Source of the DNA: PALSA-1004 sp963804885
GTDB taxonomy: Bacteria > Pseudomonadota > Gammaproteobacteria > Burkholderiales > SG8-41
NCBI GenBank assembly: GCA_963804885.1
Contig: CAWDSF010000014.1
Coordinates: forward strand, 218,502 to 282,501
Length of the DNA: 64,000 nt
Reading direction: 5' to 3'
Part shown: in pieces, positions 10,169 to 19,819 of the stretch
Layout of the letters: every line of letters starts with the position of its first letter
Position numbering within the stretch: the first letter of the stretch is position 1
Program-made: the position numbers and the translations under genes
Notes under the pieces: model-generated
What the model was told of the DNA's origin: nothing
The model's input: only the letters and a program-made list of their open reading frames with translations
The model's database searches: none

Positions 10169-11578
10169 TCAGAGCCGGACTACTTTGCCGGGATTGAACA
10201 GATTCTCCGGATCGAGCGCGCGCTTGATCGCGCGCATCACAGGCACGGCATCGCCGTGCTCCGCGTCGAGAAAATCGAGCTTGCCGATGCCGATGCCGTG
10301 CTCGCCGGTCGAAGTGCCGCTCATGGCGAGCGCGCGCATCACGACGCGGTGATTGATGGCTTCGGCTTCGGCGAGGTCTTTTTCGCTGGCCGGGTCCACC
10401 AGGATCACGAGGTGGAAATTGCCGTCGCCGACGTGGCCGAAGAGCGCAATCGGCATCGACGCTTTTGCGATGTCTTCATTGGTTTCGGCGATGCATTCCG
10501 CGAGCCGCGATACGGGAACGCAGACGTCGGTGGCGACGCCGCGGTTGCCCGGGCGCAATTGCATGCACGCAAGGTAGGCATCGTGCCGCGCCTGCCACAA
10601 CCGCGTGCGCTCTTCCTGGCGCGTCGACCATTCGAAATCGAGGCCGCCGTGCTCGCTCGCAATAGCCTGCACGGTTTTGGCCTGCTCTTCGACGCTCGCC
10701 GGCGTGCCGTGAAATTCGCATAAGAGCATCGGCACTTCGCGCAGCGAGAGCTTGCTGTAACGGTTGACGGCCTTGATAGTCAGCGCGTCAAGCAGTTCGC
10801 ACCGCGCAATCGGCACGCCCATTTGAATGGTCTGGATAACCGTGCGTACCGCCTCATCGACAGTGGGGAACATACAGATCGCCGCGGATACTGCTTCCGG
10901 CTGCGGATGCAGGCGCACGATGACTTCGGTGATCACACCAAGGGTACCTTCACTGCCGACGAAGAGCCGCGTCAGGTCGTAGCCCGCGGATGACTTGCGC
11001 GCGCGGCCGCCGGTGTGAATGATGCGGCCGTCGGCGAGCACGACGGTGAGGCCCATCACGTTGTCGCGCATCGTGCCGTAACGCACGGCGTTGGTGCCCG
11101 ACGCGCGCGTCGCCGCCATTCCCGCGATCGTTGCATCGGCACCGGGATCGATCGGGAAAAAGAGGCCCGTGTCATGCAGATGCCGGTTGAGCTGCTTGCG
11201 CGTGACGCCGGCCTGCACCGTGACGTCGAGATCGTCGACGTTGACCTGGAGCACGTGGTTCATGCGCGTCAGATCGAGCGCGATGCCGCCATGGATCGCG
11301 AGCACGTGGCCTTCGACCGAGCTGCCCGCGCCGAACGGGATAATCGGCACGCGATGCTGCGCGCACAGTTTGACGACCGCCGCGACTTCTTCGGTGGTTT
11401 GCGCAAACACCACGGCGTCCGGCGGCGCATGCGGATGCGCGGATTCGTCCTTGCCGTGATGCGCGCGCACCGCTTCTGACGTGACGACGCGATCGCCGAG
11501 CAGCGCGCGTAAAGCGTCGAGAAGCGCGGTGGGCAGCGGCTTCTTCAGAGCGGAAGGGGGGTGAATGGGCTGGTTCAT
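10169..11578 (-). CDS. FAD-binding oxidoreductase, D-lactate dehydrogenase (LDHD)/GlcD-like
   Basis: Intact 469-residue flavoprotein that oxidises a D-2-hydroxyacid. The FAD_binding_4 domain carries IPFGAGSSVEGHVLAIHGGI near residues 100-120 and the GMAATRASGTNAVRYGTM loop. The C-terminal domain has HVGDGNFHLVI (metal and substrate His) and GTSTGEHGIGIGKLDFL, ending ALDPENLFNPGKVVRL. These motifs are closer to the single-subunit D-lactate dehydrogenase branch than to the GlcD at 1948. Its stop is two bases from that of the convergent hydratase gene, leaving no room for a separate terminator. Confidence 0.9.
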   Translation of the reverse strand: MNQPIHPPSALKKPLPTALLDALRALLGDRVVTSEAVRAHHGKDESAHPHAPPDAVVFAQTTEEVAAVVKLCAQHRVPIIPFGAGSSVEGHVLAIHGGIALDLTRMNHVLQVNVDDLDVTVQAGVTRKQLNRHLHDTGLFFPIDPGADATIAGMAATRASGTNAVRYGTMRDNVMGLTVVLADGRIIHTGGRARKSSAGYDLTRLFVGSEGTLGVITEVIVRLHPQPEAVSAAICMFPTVDEAVRTVIQTIQMGVPIARCELLDALTIKAVNRYSKLSLREVPMLLCEFHGTPASVEEQAKTVQAIASEHGGLDFEWSTRQEERTRLWQARHDAYLACMQLRPGNRGVATDVCVPVSRLAECIAETNEDIAKASMPIALFGHVGDGNFHLVILVDPASEKDLAEAEAINHRVVMRALAMSGTSTGEHGIGIGKLDFLDAEHGDAVPVMRAIKRALDPENLFNPGKVVRL

Positions 11579-11766
11579 CCTGTGTACCGGCTGATTCTCC
11601 CGATATTACACCGGACCTTCGCGCCCCGAAACTTTCGGCGGTGCGTCACGAACCGGGGACGCGGCGCGGCCGGGCTGTACAATCGCTGTCGGCAGATCAA
11701 ACTCGCAGGGAGCGACTCAACCCGGCTTGTTTCATTAACGAATTACTTCAACCAGGGACATTCAAG

Positions 11767-12142
11767 ATGGCAATCGACCAGAGCAAAGAAATAAACGCGG
11801 TATCCGCAGCGGTGGAAGCGTTTCGCAAGGCGACGATAGCTGCAGACAAATCCGTGCTCGATAAATTGACCGCGAATGAATTGAGCTATGGCCACTCGAG
11901 CGGCAGGCTGGAAACCAAAGCCCAGTTTATCGAATCGCTGACGTCGGGCAAGTCCGGATTTTCGGCGATCGAGCTGAGCGATCAAACGATCACCATCGTC
12001 GATCAAACCGCGCTCGTGCGCCACGTATTCAACGGCGCCAGCCGCCGCGAGTCCGCCAACCTCAAACTTTCCATCCTGACGGTCTGGCTCCAGCAGCAGG
12101 GACCAATGGAAGCTGGTGGCGCGGCAGGCGGCAAAGCTTTAA
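11767..12142 (+). CDS. SnoaL-like / DUF4440 nuclear-transport-factor-2-fold protein, C-terminal frameshift
   Basis: Small NTF2-fold protein of about 124 residues, starting MAIDQSKEINAVSAAVEAFR. It contains the family pattern LDKLTANELSYGHSSGRLET and ends in a strand reading LSILTVWLQQQG. One extra base near 12102 breaks the last strand; without it the tail is QWKLVARQAAKL with TAA at 12140-12142, the usual end of this family. Function is unknown: members are often enzymes on small ketones or have no known activity. It stands alone, divergent from the flavoprotein at 11578. Confidence 0.78.
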
Positions 12143-12148
12143 CGCGGG

Positions 12149-13655
12149 TCAACCGAAGCGGCTGCTGACGATCGGCTGCGCGATGATCCACAGGCTCATC
12201 ATGGTGTAGGCCAGCATGAGGGCCAGCATCGGGTACTGGCTGCGCAGCGCGGCGCGCCGGTCGCCGAACACGCGCACGGCCATCACATGGGCGAGATATA
12301 CCGCTGCCACGTGACCGAGCACGATCGCGATGACCGACGCATACCAGATGGCGCGCGCGTCCACGATGCCGATGCGCACGATATGGAGCGCGGTGCCGAA
12401 CAGATCCCAGCCCAGCCCGAGCGGATCCGAGATCAGTGGAATCAGATACTGAAATGCGCTGACCACGAACGAGAGGTAATGGGCGAGGTGATAACCGATC
12501 GCGATCGGCACCAGCGTAAAGACGAAGAGACGCGCGATCGCCATCGTATTGCGCGGGGGGCCGTCCGCAGCGGCAAAGCGCGCGACGAGGTGCGCGCCGG
12601 CAAGATAGATCGCGAGAAAGGCCAGCATCATGCCGGCGAGTCCGAGGGTGTGCGACCAGCGCATGCGGTCCATCCGCGGCCGCCGGCGTGGCTAGCCACA
12701 CGCTCATCTGGTCCGCAATCTCCACCCACAGCGGCGTTTCCATGAAGCCGTCGAACGTCACGGTCGCCAGCATCATGACGACCAGCACCATCAATGAAGA
12801 ATGGACCGGCTCATCGACGAGCAGTCCGACTGCGTAGGGCCGAAGGTTCAACTCGGCGCGGCCGGCGGCCGTGCGGGCTTCCAGAGGCGCAAAGCGGCCC
12901 AGCAGCGCGAAAATCAGCGCGAACACTTCGCCGTGAGCGAGCCAGGTGCGCCGGCCATAGAGCAGCATGCCGGTCCACGTGATCGCGCAATAAGCGAGCG
13001 TGGCCGATGCGACATACGCGGGACGGTCGGACTGGTCCCAGATCAGTTCCGCCCACGCGAATCCGAAAAAGAGCACGACGGCCGGCCATGCGCCGAGCGC
13101 CGGCGGATAACGCAATCCGCGCGCGAGCGCCGCGCCGTGATGCAGCCGCGCATAAATTCGCTCGGCCCACGCAAACACGGCGTCGAGCGGATTCACCAAG
13201 GCCCACAGGTTCCCGAGCAGCGCACAGACATACGCCATGCCGACCCACCAGATCGCCCACACCATGATGGGCGCGATGTTTTTGACCGGCGCGGGATTGC
13301 CGAAAAATCCGGCGGCGACGACCAGGATCAGTAACGCTACGGCGGCTGCGCGCAAAGCTACACGGATAATCGGATGGGTTAGCGCGCGGCCGGCGGGTGA
13401 GCGCAGCAGATCGACGCGCGGGTAATCGGCGACCGCATGCACGCGGCGAAAAAAAATCGCCATGATCAGGAAGGACACCGCGACAACGGCCGCTGCACCC
13501 GTCAGATACAGCGATAGCGGCACCGGCAGGTCGTAGCGCTGGCCGAAGCCGTGGGCATGCGCGTCTATGCCCATTGCTGTCGCTGCGGCGAGCGCCGTGG
13601 CGCCGGCGAAAACGCGGCGGCGGGAGGCGCCGGGCGCCGTCCTGGGCGGAGTCAT
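12149..13655 (-). CDS. Polytopic membrane protein, 'fenitrothion hydrolase'-type annotation, one frameshift
   Basis: Integral membrane protein of about 500 residues with roughly 12 hydrophobic segments. After a basic N-terminus it has a cleavable-looking segment, then AHGFGQRYDLPVPLSLYLTG, a start typical of a widespread membrane family often labelled fenitrothion hydrolase. That label rests on distant similarity and should not be taken as activity. The frame is lost near 12680 and resumes as RMRWSHTLGLAGMMLAFLAI to SLWIIAQPIVSSRFG. Several His and Trp residues in the N-terminal half could bind a metal or haem. It runs convergent to the SnoaL-like gene. Role unknown. Confidence 0.72.
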
Positions 13656-13807
13656 TGGATTTCCCTCTGTCATACCCACACGAAAAAGCAGGGCCATCAT
13701 ACCGTCAACAACCGTGTGGTGGATTGACAGGCGCAGGATGCGGGATGAAGATAGCGTCCCGTTTCCGCCGTGCCGCAAGCGCGCGGGAACCCACATGGAG
13801 GAGAGCC

Positions 13808-14995
13808 ATGAAATCCAAACTCAAGTTAACGGCAATAACGGTGGCAGCCCTGGCGCGTCCTGCCTTCGCTTGCCCGCGCTGAAATACTCGCGATGGTCAA
13901 TTACGAAACCAAGTCCGCGGATTCGCTCAAAGCGCTCAAGACCCCGATCGCGCCGCAGGCCCGCCGCGAAGGCATCGCGATCATCGACGTCGATCCCAAA
14001 TCAAAAAATTTCGGCAAGATCATCACCGACCTGCCGTTGCCCGCCGATACCGTCGCCCATCATATTTTTTACAATAAGGACCAGTCCAAGGCCTATATCA
14101 CTGCGCTCGGCAAGTCGGAGTTGCGCACCATAGACATGAAGACCAAGCCGTATGCGATAAAAACGACCGCGCTGCCGGACTGCAAGGTCGGCGAAGACGT
14201 AGTGTTCTCGGCCGACAAAAAGAGCTGGTACGTGAGCTGCATGGGATCGAACAACATGATCGTCGGCGACGCGGTCACCGACAAGCCCGTGAAGACGGTT
14301 GCGCTGCCCAAGCCTTATCCGCACGGCATCGCGATACACGACGGCATCGACCGCATACTGCTGACGAGCACGGTGCGGGCATCGGACCTTGGCGATGCGG
14401 GCGAAACGATTACCGCGGTAAAAGCCAGCACCGGCGAAGTCACGGGGACTTACAAGGTTTCGACCAAAGCCGTCACCGGGCGGCGAGGCACCGGTGGAAG
14501 TGACGTTCGTCCCGGGCGCCAATCCGCCGGTCGCCTACGTGACAAACATGTATGCCGCTACGCTGAGCACCGCGGTGTGGGATCCGGCCAAAAAAGACTT
14601 CAAAGTGCAGCAGGCGTACGATTTCGCGCCGCTGAAAGCCGGCGTGCCGCTCGAAATCTATTTCAACAAGAAGGGCGATCGCATGTACATCACGACCGCC
14701 AAGCCCGGCCATATGCATATTTTCGAGCTCGGGAAGGATGCGGCGACGCCCGAAACTGCTGAAGTCGATAGCGACGGCGGAGGGCGCGCATCATGTCGCG
14801 TTCACGCTCGATGGCCAGTATGCGTTCGTGCAGAACACGCTGCTCAATCTGCCCGGGATGAGCGACGGCTCGATCACCATTATCGACATGAAGAAAGAGG
14901 CGGTAGTCGGCAGTGTCGATACCTTGAAGAACATGGGGCTCAATCCCAACAGCATCGTGCTGCTGCCGCAGTGGAACGACCCTGCGGGCCATTAA
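13808..14995 (+). CDS. Secreted YVTN-type beta-propeller protein, frameshifted
   Basis: Predicted periplasmic seven-bladed propeller of about 395 residues. A signal peptide starts at ATG 13808 (MKSKLKLTAITVAALA) behind a GAGGAGAG SD. Repeating blades include EGIAIIDVDPKSKNFGKIIT, SKAYITALGKSELRTIDMKT and KSWYVSCMGSNNMIVGD, then in a second frame AYVTNMYAATLSTAVWDPAK and MYITTAKPGHMHIFELGK, and in a third VAFTLDGQYAFVQNTLLNLP. Shifts lie near 13870, 14490 and 14765. The family includes lactonase-like and cytochrome-associated propellers; substrate unknown. A strong terminator follows directly. Confidence 0.75.
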
Positions 14996-15005
14996 CCGCC
15001 GGCAC

Positions 15006-15045
15006 AGCGAAAAAAAACCGCCTTGACCGGCGGTTTTTTTTCGCT
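15006..15045. terminator. Perfect bidirectional intrinsic terminator
   Basis: A 17-bp perfect stem runs from 15006-15022 to 15029-15045 around a six-base loop (TTGACC). Each arm carries GGCGG next to eight A or T, so both strands give a GC hairpin followed by a U tract. It sits between the convergent propeller gene and garR and should end both transcripts. Confidence 0.93.
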
Positions 15046-15055
15046 TCGAAGAGGA

Positions 15056-15940
15056 TTACTTTGCGACGTCGTGATTCGCCATGCGCTCGAGCGCCTTGAC
15101 CATCGCCGAATGGTCCCACTTGGCGCCGCCGTTGGCGCTGCATGAGTTGAAGAGCTCCTGCGCGGTCGCGGTATTGGGGAGCGCCACGCCGAGCGCGCGC
15201 GCGCCGGCCAGCGCGAGCGACAGATCCTTTTGATGCAGCTCGATGCGGAAACCCGGATCGAACGTGCGCTTGATCATGCGCTCGCCGTGCACTTCGAGGA
15301 TGCGCGAAGCGGCAAAGCCGCCCATCAGCGCCTGGCGCACCTTGGCAGGGTCGGCGCCGGCCTTGGACGCGAACACGAGCGCTTCGCTCACGGCCTCGAT
15401 GTTGAGCGCGACGATGATCTGGTTGCAGACTTTGCAGGTCTGACCGTCGCCGTTGCCGCCGACCAGCGTGATGTTCTTGCCCATCAGCTCGAACACCGGC
15501 TTCACCTTGTCGAACGCCGATTGCGGCCCGCCGATCATGATCGTGAGCGCTGCATTCTTCGCGCCGACCTCGCCGCCCGACACCGGCGCGTCGAGATATT
15601 CGCAGCCGAGCTCGTTGACGCGTTTGGCGTATTTCTTGGTTTCGATCGGCGAGATCGAGCTCATGTCGACGACGGTCTTGCCTTTGCTCAAACCTTCTGC
15701 GACCCCGTTCGCGCCGAACAGCACTTTCTCGACGTCCGGCGTGTCGGGCACCATGACGATGACGATGTCGGATTTCTGCGCGACCTCTTTCGCGCTCGCA
15801 CACGCCGTGCCGCCCGCGGCTGTGAGTTCCGCCGGCACGCTGCTGCGCGAATTGAGAAACAGCTTGTGCCCGCCCTTGATCAGGTTGGCCGCCATGGGCT
15901 TGCCCATGATGCCGAGGCCGATGAATCCGATGTTTGCCAT
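15056..15940 (-). CDS. garR: Tartronate semialdehyde reductase (2-hydroxy-3-oxopropionate reductase)
   Basis: NAD(P)H-dependent reductase of the beta-hydroxyacid dehydrogenase family, 294 residues; reduces tartronate semialdehyde to D-glycerate in glyoxylate use. It shows the Rossmann start IGFIGLGIMGKPMAANLIKG, the substrate loop EYLDAPVSGGEVGAKNAALT and the catalytic-Lys segment GDGQTCKVCNQIIVALNIEA. The start at 15940 (MANIGFIG) is preferred to a codon six residues upstream. The upstream co-directional hydroxypyruvate isomerase gene supports the glyoxylate-to-glycerate role. Glyoxylate carboligase (gcl), normally part of this route, is not in the window. Confidence 0.9.
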   Translation of the reverse strand: MANIGFIGLGIMGKPMAANLIKGGHKLFLNSRSSVPAELTAAGGTACASAKEVAQKSDIVIVMVPDTPDVEKVLFGANGVAEGLSKGKTVVDMSSISPIETKKYAKRVNELGCEYLDAPVSGGEVGAKNAALTIMIGGPQSAFDKVKPVFELMGKNITLVGGNGDGQTCKVCNQIIVALNIEAVSEALVFASKAGADPAKVRQALMGGFAASRILEVHGERMIKRTFDPGFRIELHQKDLSLALAGARALGVALPNTATAQELFNSCSANGGAKWDHSAMVKALERMANHDVAK

Positions 15941-16041
15941 GTTTACTCGTTCGCTCATTGCAATTGCAGGTTAAAGAGGTGCAAAGCGATGAAAAGGCGG
16001 TCTTACGCGTACTCCTCTCGCTATCGCCACGCCTCGCTTAT

Positions 16042-16815
16042 CTAGATAGGCTTGGTCCAGCCGAGGCCGTCGACCGTTTTGCCCGCCGGCTTGTATTCGC
16101 AGCCGATCCAGCCCTCGTAGCCGAGCTTGTCGATGTGCGGCAGCAGGAAATCGTAATTGATTTCGCCGGTGCCGGGCTCGTGGCGGCCCGGCGTGTCGGC
16201 GAGCTGCATGTGCGGGATCAGCTTCAGGTGCTTCTCGATCGTGGGCGCGAGATCGCCTTCCATGATCTGCATATGATAGATGTCGTACTGCACGAACAGG
16301 TTGTCGGAGCCGACCGCCTTGATGATGTCGACCGCCTGCTGCGTATTGCACAGAAAGAATCCCGGGATGTCGCGCGTGTTGATCGCTTCGATCAGCAGCT
16401 TGATGCCGACTGCCTTCAAGCGGGTGGCGGCGAACTGCAGATTCTTCACGAACGTCTCGCGCGCATCGATCGGGTCCAGCCCGGACGGGCGCACGCCGGC
16501 GAGGCAATTGACCTGCTTGCAGCCGAGCGCCGTCGCGTATTCGATCGCCTTGTCGACGCCCGCTTCGAATTCGGAGATGCGGTCCGGATGGCAGCCGATA
16601 CCGCGTTCTCCCGCGGCCCAGTTGCCGGCGGGCAGGTTATGCAGCACCTGTGTCAGGCGGTTTTCCTGCAGTTGCTCGCGCAGCACGTTCTTGTCGTAGT
16701 CGTACGGGAACAGGTACTCGACGCCTTCGAAACCCGCTTTCGCGGCCGCAGCGAAGCGGTCCAAAAAATCGATCTCGTTGAACAGCATCGTCAGATTGGC
16801 GGCGAGTTTGGGCAT
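16042..16815 (-). CDS. hyi: Hydroxypyruvate isomerase
   Basis: TIM-barrel enzyme, 257 residues, interconverting hydroxypyruvate and tartronate semialdehyde. It begins MPKLAANLTMLFNEIDFLDR and has the Hyi patterns GFEGVEYLFPYDYD, LIEAINTRDIPGFFLCNT, FVQYDIYHMQIMEGDL and IGCEYKPAGKTVDGLGW, supplying the metal-binding Glu, Asp and His residues. ATG 16815 gives this standard start; the frame extends 15 residues further upstream without resembling the family. It is first in the hyi-garR pair, separated from garR by about 100 bases. Confidence 0.92.
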   Translation of the reverse strand: MPKLAANLTMLFNEIDFLDRFAAAAKAGFEGVEYLFPYDYDKNVLREQLQENRLTQVLHNLPAGNWAAGERGIGCHPDRISEFEAGVDKAIEYATALGCKQVNCLAGVRPSGLDPIDARETFVKNLQFAATRLKAVGIKLLIEAINTRDIPGFFLCNTQQAVDIIKAVGSDNLFVQYDIYHMQIMEGDLAPTIEKHLKLIPHMQLADTPGRHEPGTGEINYDFLLPHIDKLGYEGWIGCEYKPAGKTVDGLGWTKPI

Positions 16816-16926
16816 CGTGAGTCCAATTCTTATCAGGGGTGCGATATTGAGGCGGCGCATTAGCGTCCGCTCGTATATCGCGAACTTAATTATAATGCTT
16901 TACACCCGCCTACCTGGAATCCTGCT

Positions 16927-17511
16927 CTGGAAATCACCGCCATCCTTCTCGCCGCCGGCGCCGGCTCGCGCTTCGGCGGCGACAAGCTCTTGCACCCGCT
17001 GCCCGACGGCGTGGCGATAGGCGCGCACGCAGCGCGCAACCTCGTCGCGGCAGGGCTTGGACGTCGTGGCCGTCGTCAAGCAGGGCGATTTTCCGCTGGC
17101 CGACGTGCTCGAGCAGGAAGGCTGCAACGTGACGATGTTCGCGGACTCCGCGCGCGGCATGGGCGCAAGCCTCGCGCATGGCGTGGCGCAAAGGCGCAGC
17201 GCGGACGGCTGGATCATCGCGCTCGCCGACATGCCGCGCATCAAGAGTTCCACCATTGCGATGATTGCGAAGGAACTCGCCGCGGGCCGGGAACTCGTCG
17301 CGCCCGCCTATAAAGGACAACGCGGACACCCGGTTGGCCTGGGCAAGCGTTTCGGCGCGCAGCTCGCGGCGCTCGGCGGCGACGCCGGTGCGCGCGACAT
17401 CGTCGCTGCCAACAAGAGCGAGCTGCGTTGATCGATTGCGACGATCCCGGCGTGCTGCATGACATCGACAGGCGTGAAGATCTCACGACGGCGGCGGGCG
17501 ATCGTGCATAA
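16927..17511 (+). CDS. MobA/MocA-like molybdenum-cofactor nucleotidyltransferase, frameshifted
   Basis: NTP-transferase of about 194 residues, of the type that makes the cytosine dinucleotide form of molybdopterin for xanthine/CO-dehydrogenase-type enzymes. The N-terminus reads EITAILLAAGAGSRFGGDKL, the nucleotide-binding loop. One base too many near 17060 shifts the frame, which resumes DVVAVVKQGDFPLADVLEQE and contains WIIALADMPRIKSSTI and KGQRGHPVGLGKRF. A second shift near 17428 restores the usual tail CDDPGVLHDIDRREDL with TAA at 17509-17511. No standard start codon stands at the expected place (CTG at 16927), so the 5' end is uncertain. Confidence 0.8.
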
Positions 17512-18483
17512 AGTCCCGGCGACGTTATGGTTAGCGGCGGGCGCTGCTGGCGTGTGCCGGCGTTTCGCACGGCGCAAAATTATCCTTCCCGCTACATCCG
17601 CATGATCGTGCCGTACGTGCCGGGCGGCGGCACCGACACGCTGACGCGCACGATCGCTCCCAAGCTCGGCGAAACGCTGGGCCAGCAAATCATTATCGAC
17701 AATCGCGTCGGCGGCAGCAGCGCCGTCGGCACCGAGATCGCTGCGAAGGCGCCGCCCGACGGCTATACCTTGCTGATGGTCGATACGTCGTTCACGACCA
17801 ACCCCGCGCTCTACGGCAAGCTGCCGTTCGATCCGGTGAAGGATTTCGCACCGGTGTCGCTGGTGGCGTCGGCGCCCGTGATTCTGGTCGTGCACCCCTC
17901 GGTGCCCATACGCAATGTGAAGGAGTTCGTCGCGCTGGCGAAAGCGCGCCCGGGCGAACTCAATTTCGCGTCGGGGGCGCCGGGCAGCTCGACGCATCTC
18001 GGCGGCGAGCTGCTGAAGTCCGTCGCGAAAGTCGATGTCGTCAACATTCCGTACAAAGGCACCGGGCAGGCGATCACCGACGTGCTGGGCGGGCAGGTCG
18101 GCATGATGTTCGCGGGCATCAGCACTATTCGGCAACACGTGCGCGCGGGCAAGCTGCGCGCAATCGCAGTGACCGGCGAGAAGCGCGCCGCGGCGATGCC
18201 CGAGGTGCCGACCTTCGTGGAGTCGGGGCTCGTGGGCGTCGATTCCGGCACGTACTGGGGCTGTCTCGCGCCCGCCGCGACGCCCAGAGACATCGTCAAT
18301 AAAGTCAGCGCCGCGCTGCACACCGTCGTCGAATCGGCTGACATCAAGCCGCGACTCGAGGAGCGCGGCTATACCGTCATCGGCAGCGTGCCTGAGCGGT
18401 TCGGCGAGAATATCCGCAGCGAAATCGCCAAATGGGCGAAAGTCATCAAAACGGCAGGCATCAAAGTCGAGGCGCAACAGTGA
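17504..18483 (+). CDS. Bug/TctC-family periplasmic solute-binding protein (3), N-terminus frameshifted
   Basis: Receptor of about 325 residues. The mature part is intact: AQNYPSRYIRMIVPYVPGGG, APPDGYTLLMVDTSF, VNIPYKGTGQAITDVLGGQV, and the end KVIKTAGIKVEAQQ. The conserved frame can open at 17527 but then lacks a signal peptide. A GTG at 17504 in another frame gives MHKVPATLWLAAGAA, a plausible signal peptide, so an indel near 17540-17575 is likely. Its end overlaps the SDR start by four bases (GTGA), showing tight coupling with the dehydrogenase. Confidence 0.86.
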
Positions 18484-19271
18484 CCGGCAGACTGCAAGGC
18501 AGAAGTGCGTTCATCACCGGCGCCGGCGCGGGCATCGCGCGCGTCGCGGCGCTGCTTTTCGCGCGCGAAGGCGCCAACGTGGCCGTCATCGAGATCAACG
18601 AGGAGAAAGGCGCGGCAACCGCGCAGGCGGTGCGCGATGCCGGCGGCGACGCGGTGTTCATACACACCGATATCACGCAGGAAGACAGCGTGAAGAGCGC
18701 CGTCACGGAAGCCGTCGCGCACCTCGGCAAGCTCGACCTGCTGTTCAATTGCGCGGGCGGCTCGTCGCTCGACGACGGGCTCGTGACCGAAGTCGATATC
18801 GCCAAGGTCTGGAACCACACGATGTCGCTCGACCTTCTGGGCACCATCCTGTGCGCGCGGCACGTCGTGCCCGAGATCATCAAGGCGGGCGGCGGGACGG
18901 TCACCAACATGTCGTCCGGCGCGGCGCTGCGCGGCGGCAGTCCGCTGCACGTTTACACGTCCGCGAAAGGCGCGATCTTGTCGCTCACGCGCGCGATGGC
19001 AGGCGCGTACGTGCAAAACAATGTGCGCGTCAACGCGATTTGCGCCGGGCGCATCCAGACCGAGCGCAACGTCGTCAAATACGGCGTCGGCGGCAAAGGC
19101 GGCGGGACTATCGTCGACCGCCAGGATGCGAAAGGGCGGGTGAACGATTATCCGTTCTGGATCGGCGAGCCGATCGACATCGCCAACATTGCGCTGTTTC
19201 TCGCGTCGAACGAATCGCGCATGATCACGGGCGCGGTGATACCCGCGGACGGCGGGCGATCCGCGTATTGA
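18480..19271 (+). CDS. Short-chain dehydrogenase/reductase (SDR)
   Basis: Classical SDR, 263 residues, presumably oxidising a secondary alcohol or hydroxyacid with NAD(P). The GTG at 18480 overlaps the Bug stop. It has the cofactor motif TGAGAGIA near residues 14-21 (variant of TGxxxGIG), the NCAGG segment, the active Tyr-Lys in VYTSAKGA, and an ITGAVIPADGG end typical of the family. An insertion rich in Gly and Lys (KYGVGGKGGGTIVDR) lies before the C-terminus. Substrate is unknown; coupling to the Bug receptor suggests it acts on the imported compound. Confidence 0.88.
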   Translation: MTGRLQGRSAFITGAGAGIARVAALLFAREGANVAVIEINEEKGAATAQAVRDAGGDAVFIHTDITQEDSVKSAVTEAVAHLGKLDLLFNCAGGSSLDDGLVTEVDIAKVWNHTMSLDLLGTILCARHVVPEIIKAGGGTVTNMSSGAALRGGSPLHVYTSAKGAILSLTRAMAGAYVQNNVRVNAICAGRIQTERNVVKYGVGGKGGGTIVDRQDAKGRVNDYPFWIGEPIDIANIALFLASNESRMITGAVIPADGGRSAY

Positions 19272-19273
19272 AC

Positions 19274-19305
19274 GGGCGCCGTTTACAGCGCGCCCTTCGG
19301 ATTTT
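19274..19305 (+). terminator. Possible short terminator after the SDR gene
   Basis: GGGCGC (19274-19279) and GCGCCC (19290-19295) form a six-bp stem with a ten-base loop, followed after TTCGGA by a five-T run. It overlaps the end of the convergent GFA gene. Confidence 0.4.
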
Positions 19306-19690
19306 TCGGCAGCGACTCGATATTCATCGCCCACCCGAGCGCGGATTGGCACCATGACTGCCGGCGTGGCGGCAGGTCGGCCTTCTGGCGCGCAGTGCCG
19401 ACGCGCACGCCGTAGACCTGCGGGTCGGTGACCGCGGTCGCGTAGATCGGCGTGCCGCATTCCGGACAGAACCCGTGCGCGCGGCGCGTCCCGCTCTCGG
19501 CGATCTTCACGTAGACCTTCGGTTTTCCCGTCAGCAGCCTGAAGCTGTCCTTGGGCGCCGGCACGGTGACGCGATACGCCGAGCCCGTCAGCGTCTGGCA
19601 ATCGGTGCAGTGGCAGATGCTGACCTTAGCGGGATCGACTTCGGCCTCGTAGGTGATGAATCCGCAGTGGCATCGTCCATCAATATGCAT
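19283..19690 (-). CDS. GFA-family (CENP-V/GFA) zinc protein
   Basis: Intact 135-residue member of the glutathione-dependent formaldehyde-activating family, a zinc-binding beta fold. The zinc ligands are visible: GRCHCGFITYEAE near residues 6-18, SICHCTDCQTLTG near 24-36 and GFCPECGTPIYA near 73-84. Most members have no proven formaldehyde activity, so only the family is called. ATG 19690 follows an AGATTGCC region with weak SD. It is convergent with the SDR gene and divergent from moxR; a TATAAT at 19732-19737 lies in the shared upstream region. Confidence 0.9.
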   Translation of the reverse strand: MHIDGRCHCGFITYEAEVDPAKVSICHCTDCQTLTGSAYRVTVPAPKDSFRLLTGKPKVYVKIAESGTRRAHGFCPECGTPIYATAVTDPQVYGVRVGTARQKADLPPRRQSWCQSALGWAMNIESLPKNPKGAL

Positions 19691-19819
19691 GGCAATCTCC
19701 CGGGAAAAATAGGGATGCGGCCATCTTATCCTATAATTAGCGGACGTTCGTTGGAACGGACGCCCGAGGCGCCGTTCAACGCACTTAAATTCTTTCAATC
19801 CACTGAGGCAATCGCGAAG

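Noticed and set aside
12149..13655. Fenitrothion hydrolase activity for the membrane protein
   Set aside because: Only a family-name resemblance; no catalytic motif for organophosphate hydrolysis was recognised.
16886..16897. ATTATAAT, a -10-like site on both strands between hyi and the MobA-like gene
   Set aside because: It is palindromic and well placed for a divergent promoter, but no -35 element at usual spacing is seen on either strand.
19732..19737. TATAAT before the moxR gene
   Set aside because: Good -10 match but no -35 at 16-18 bases; kept only as a remark.
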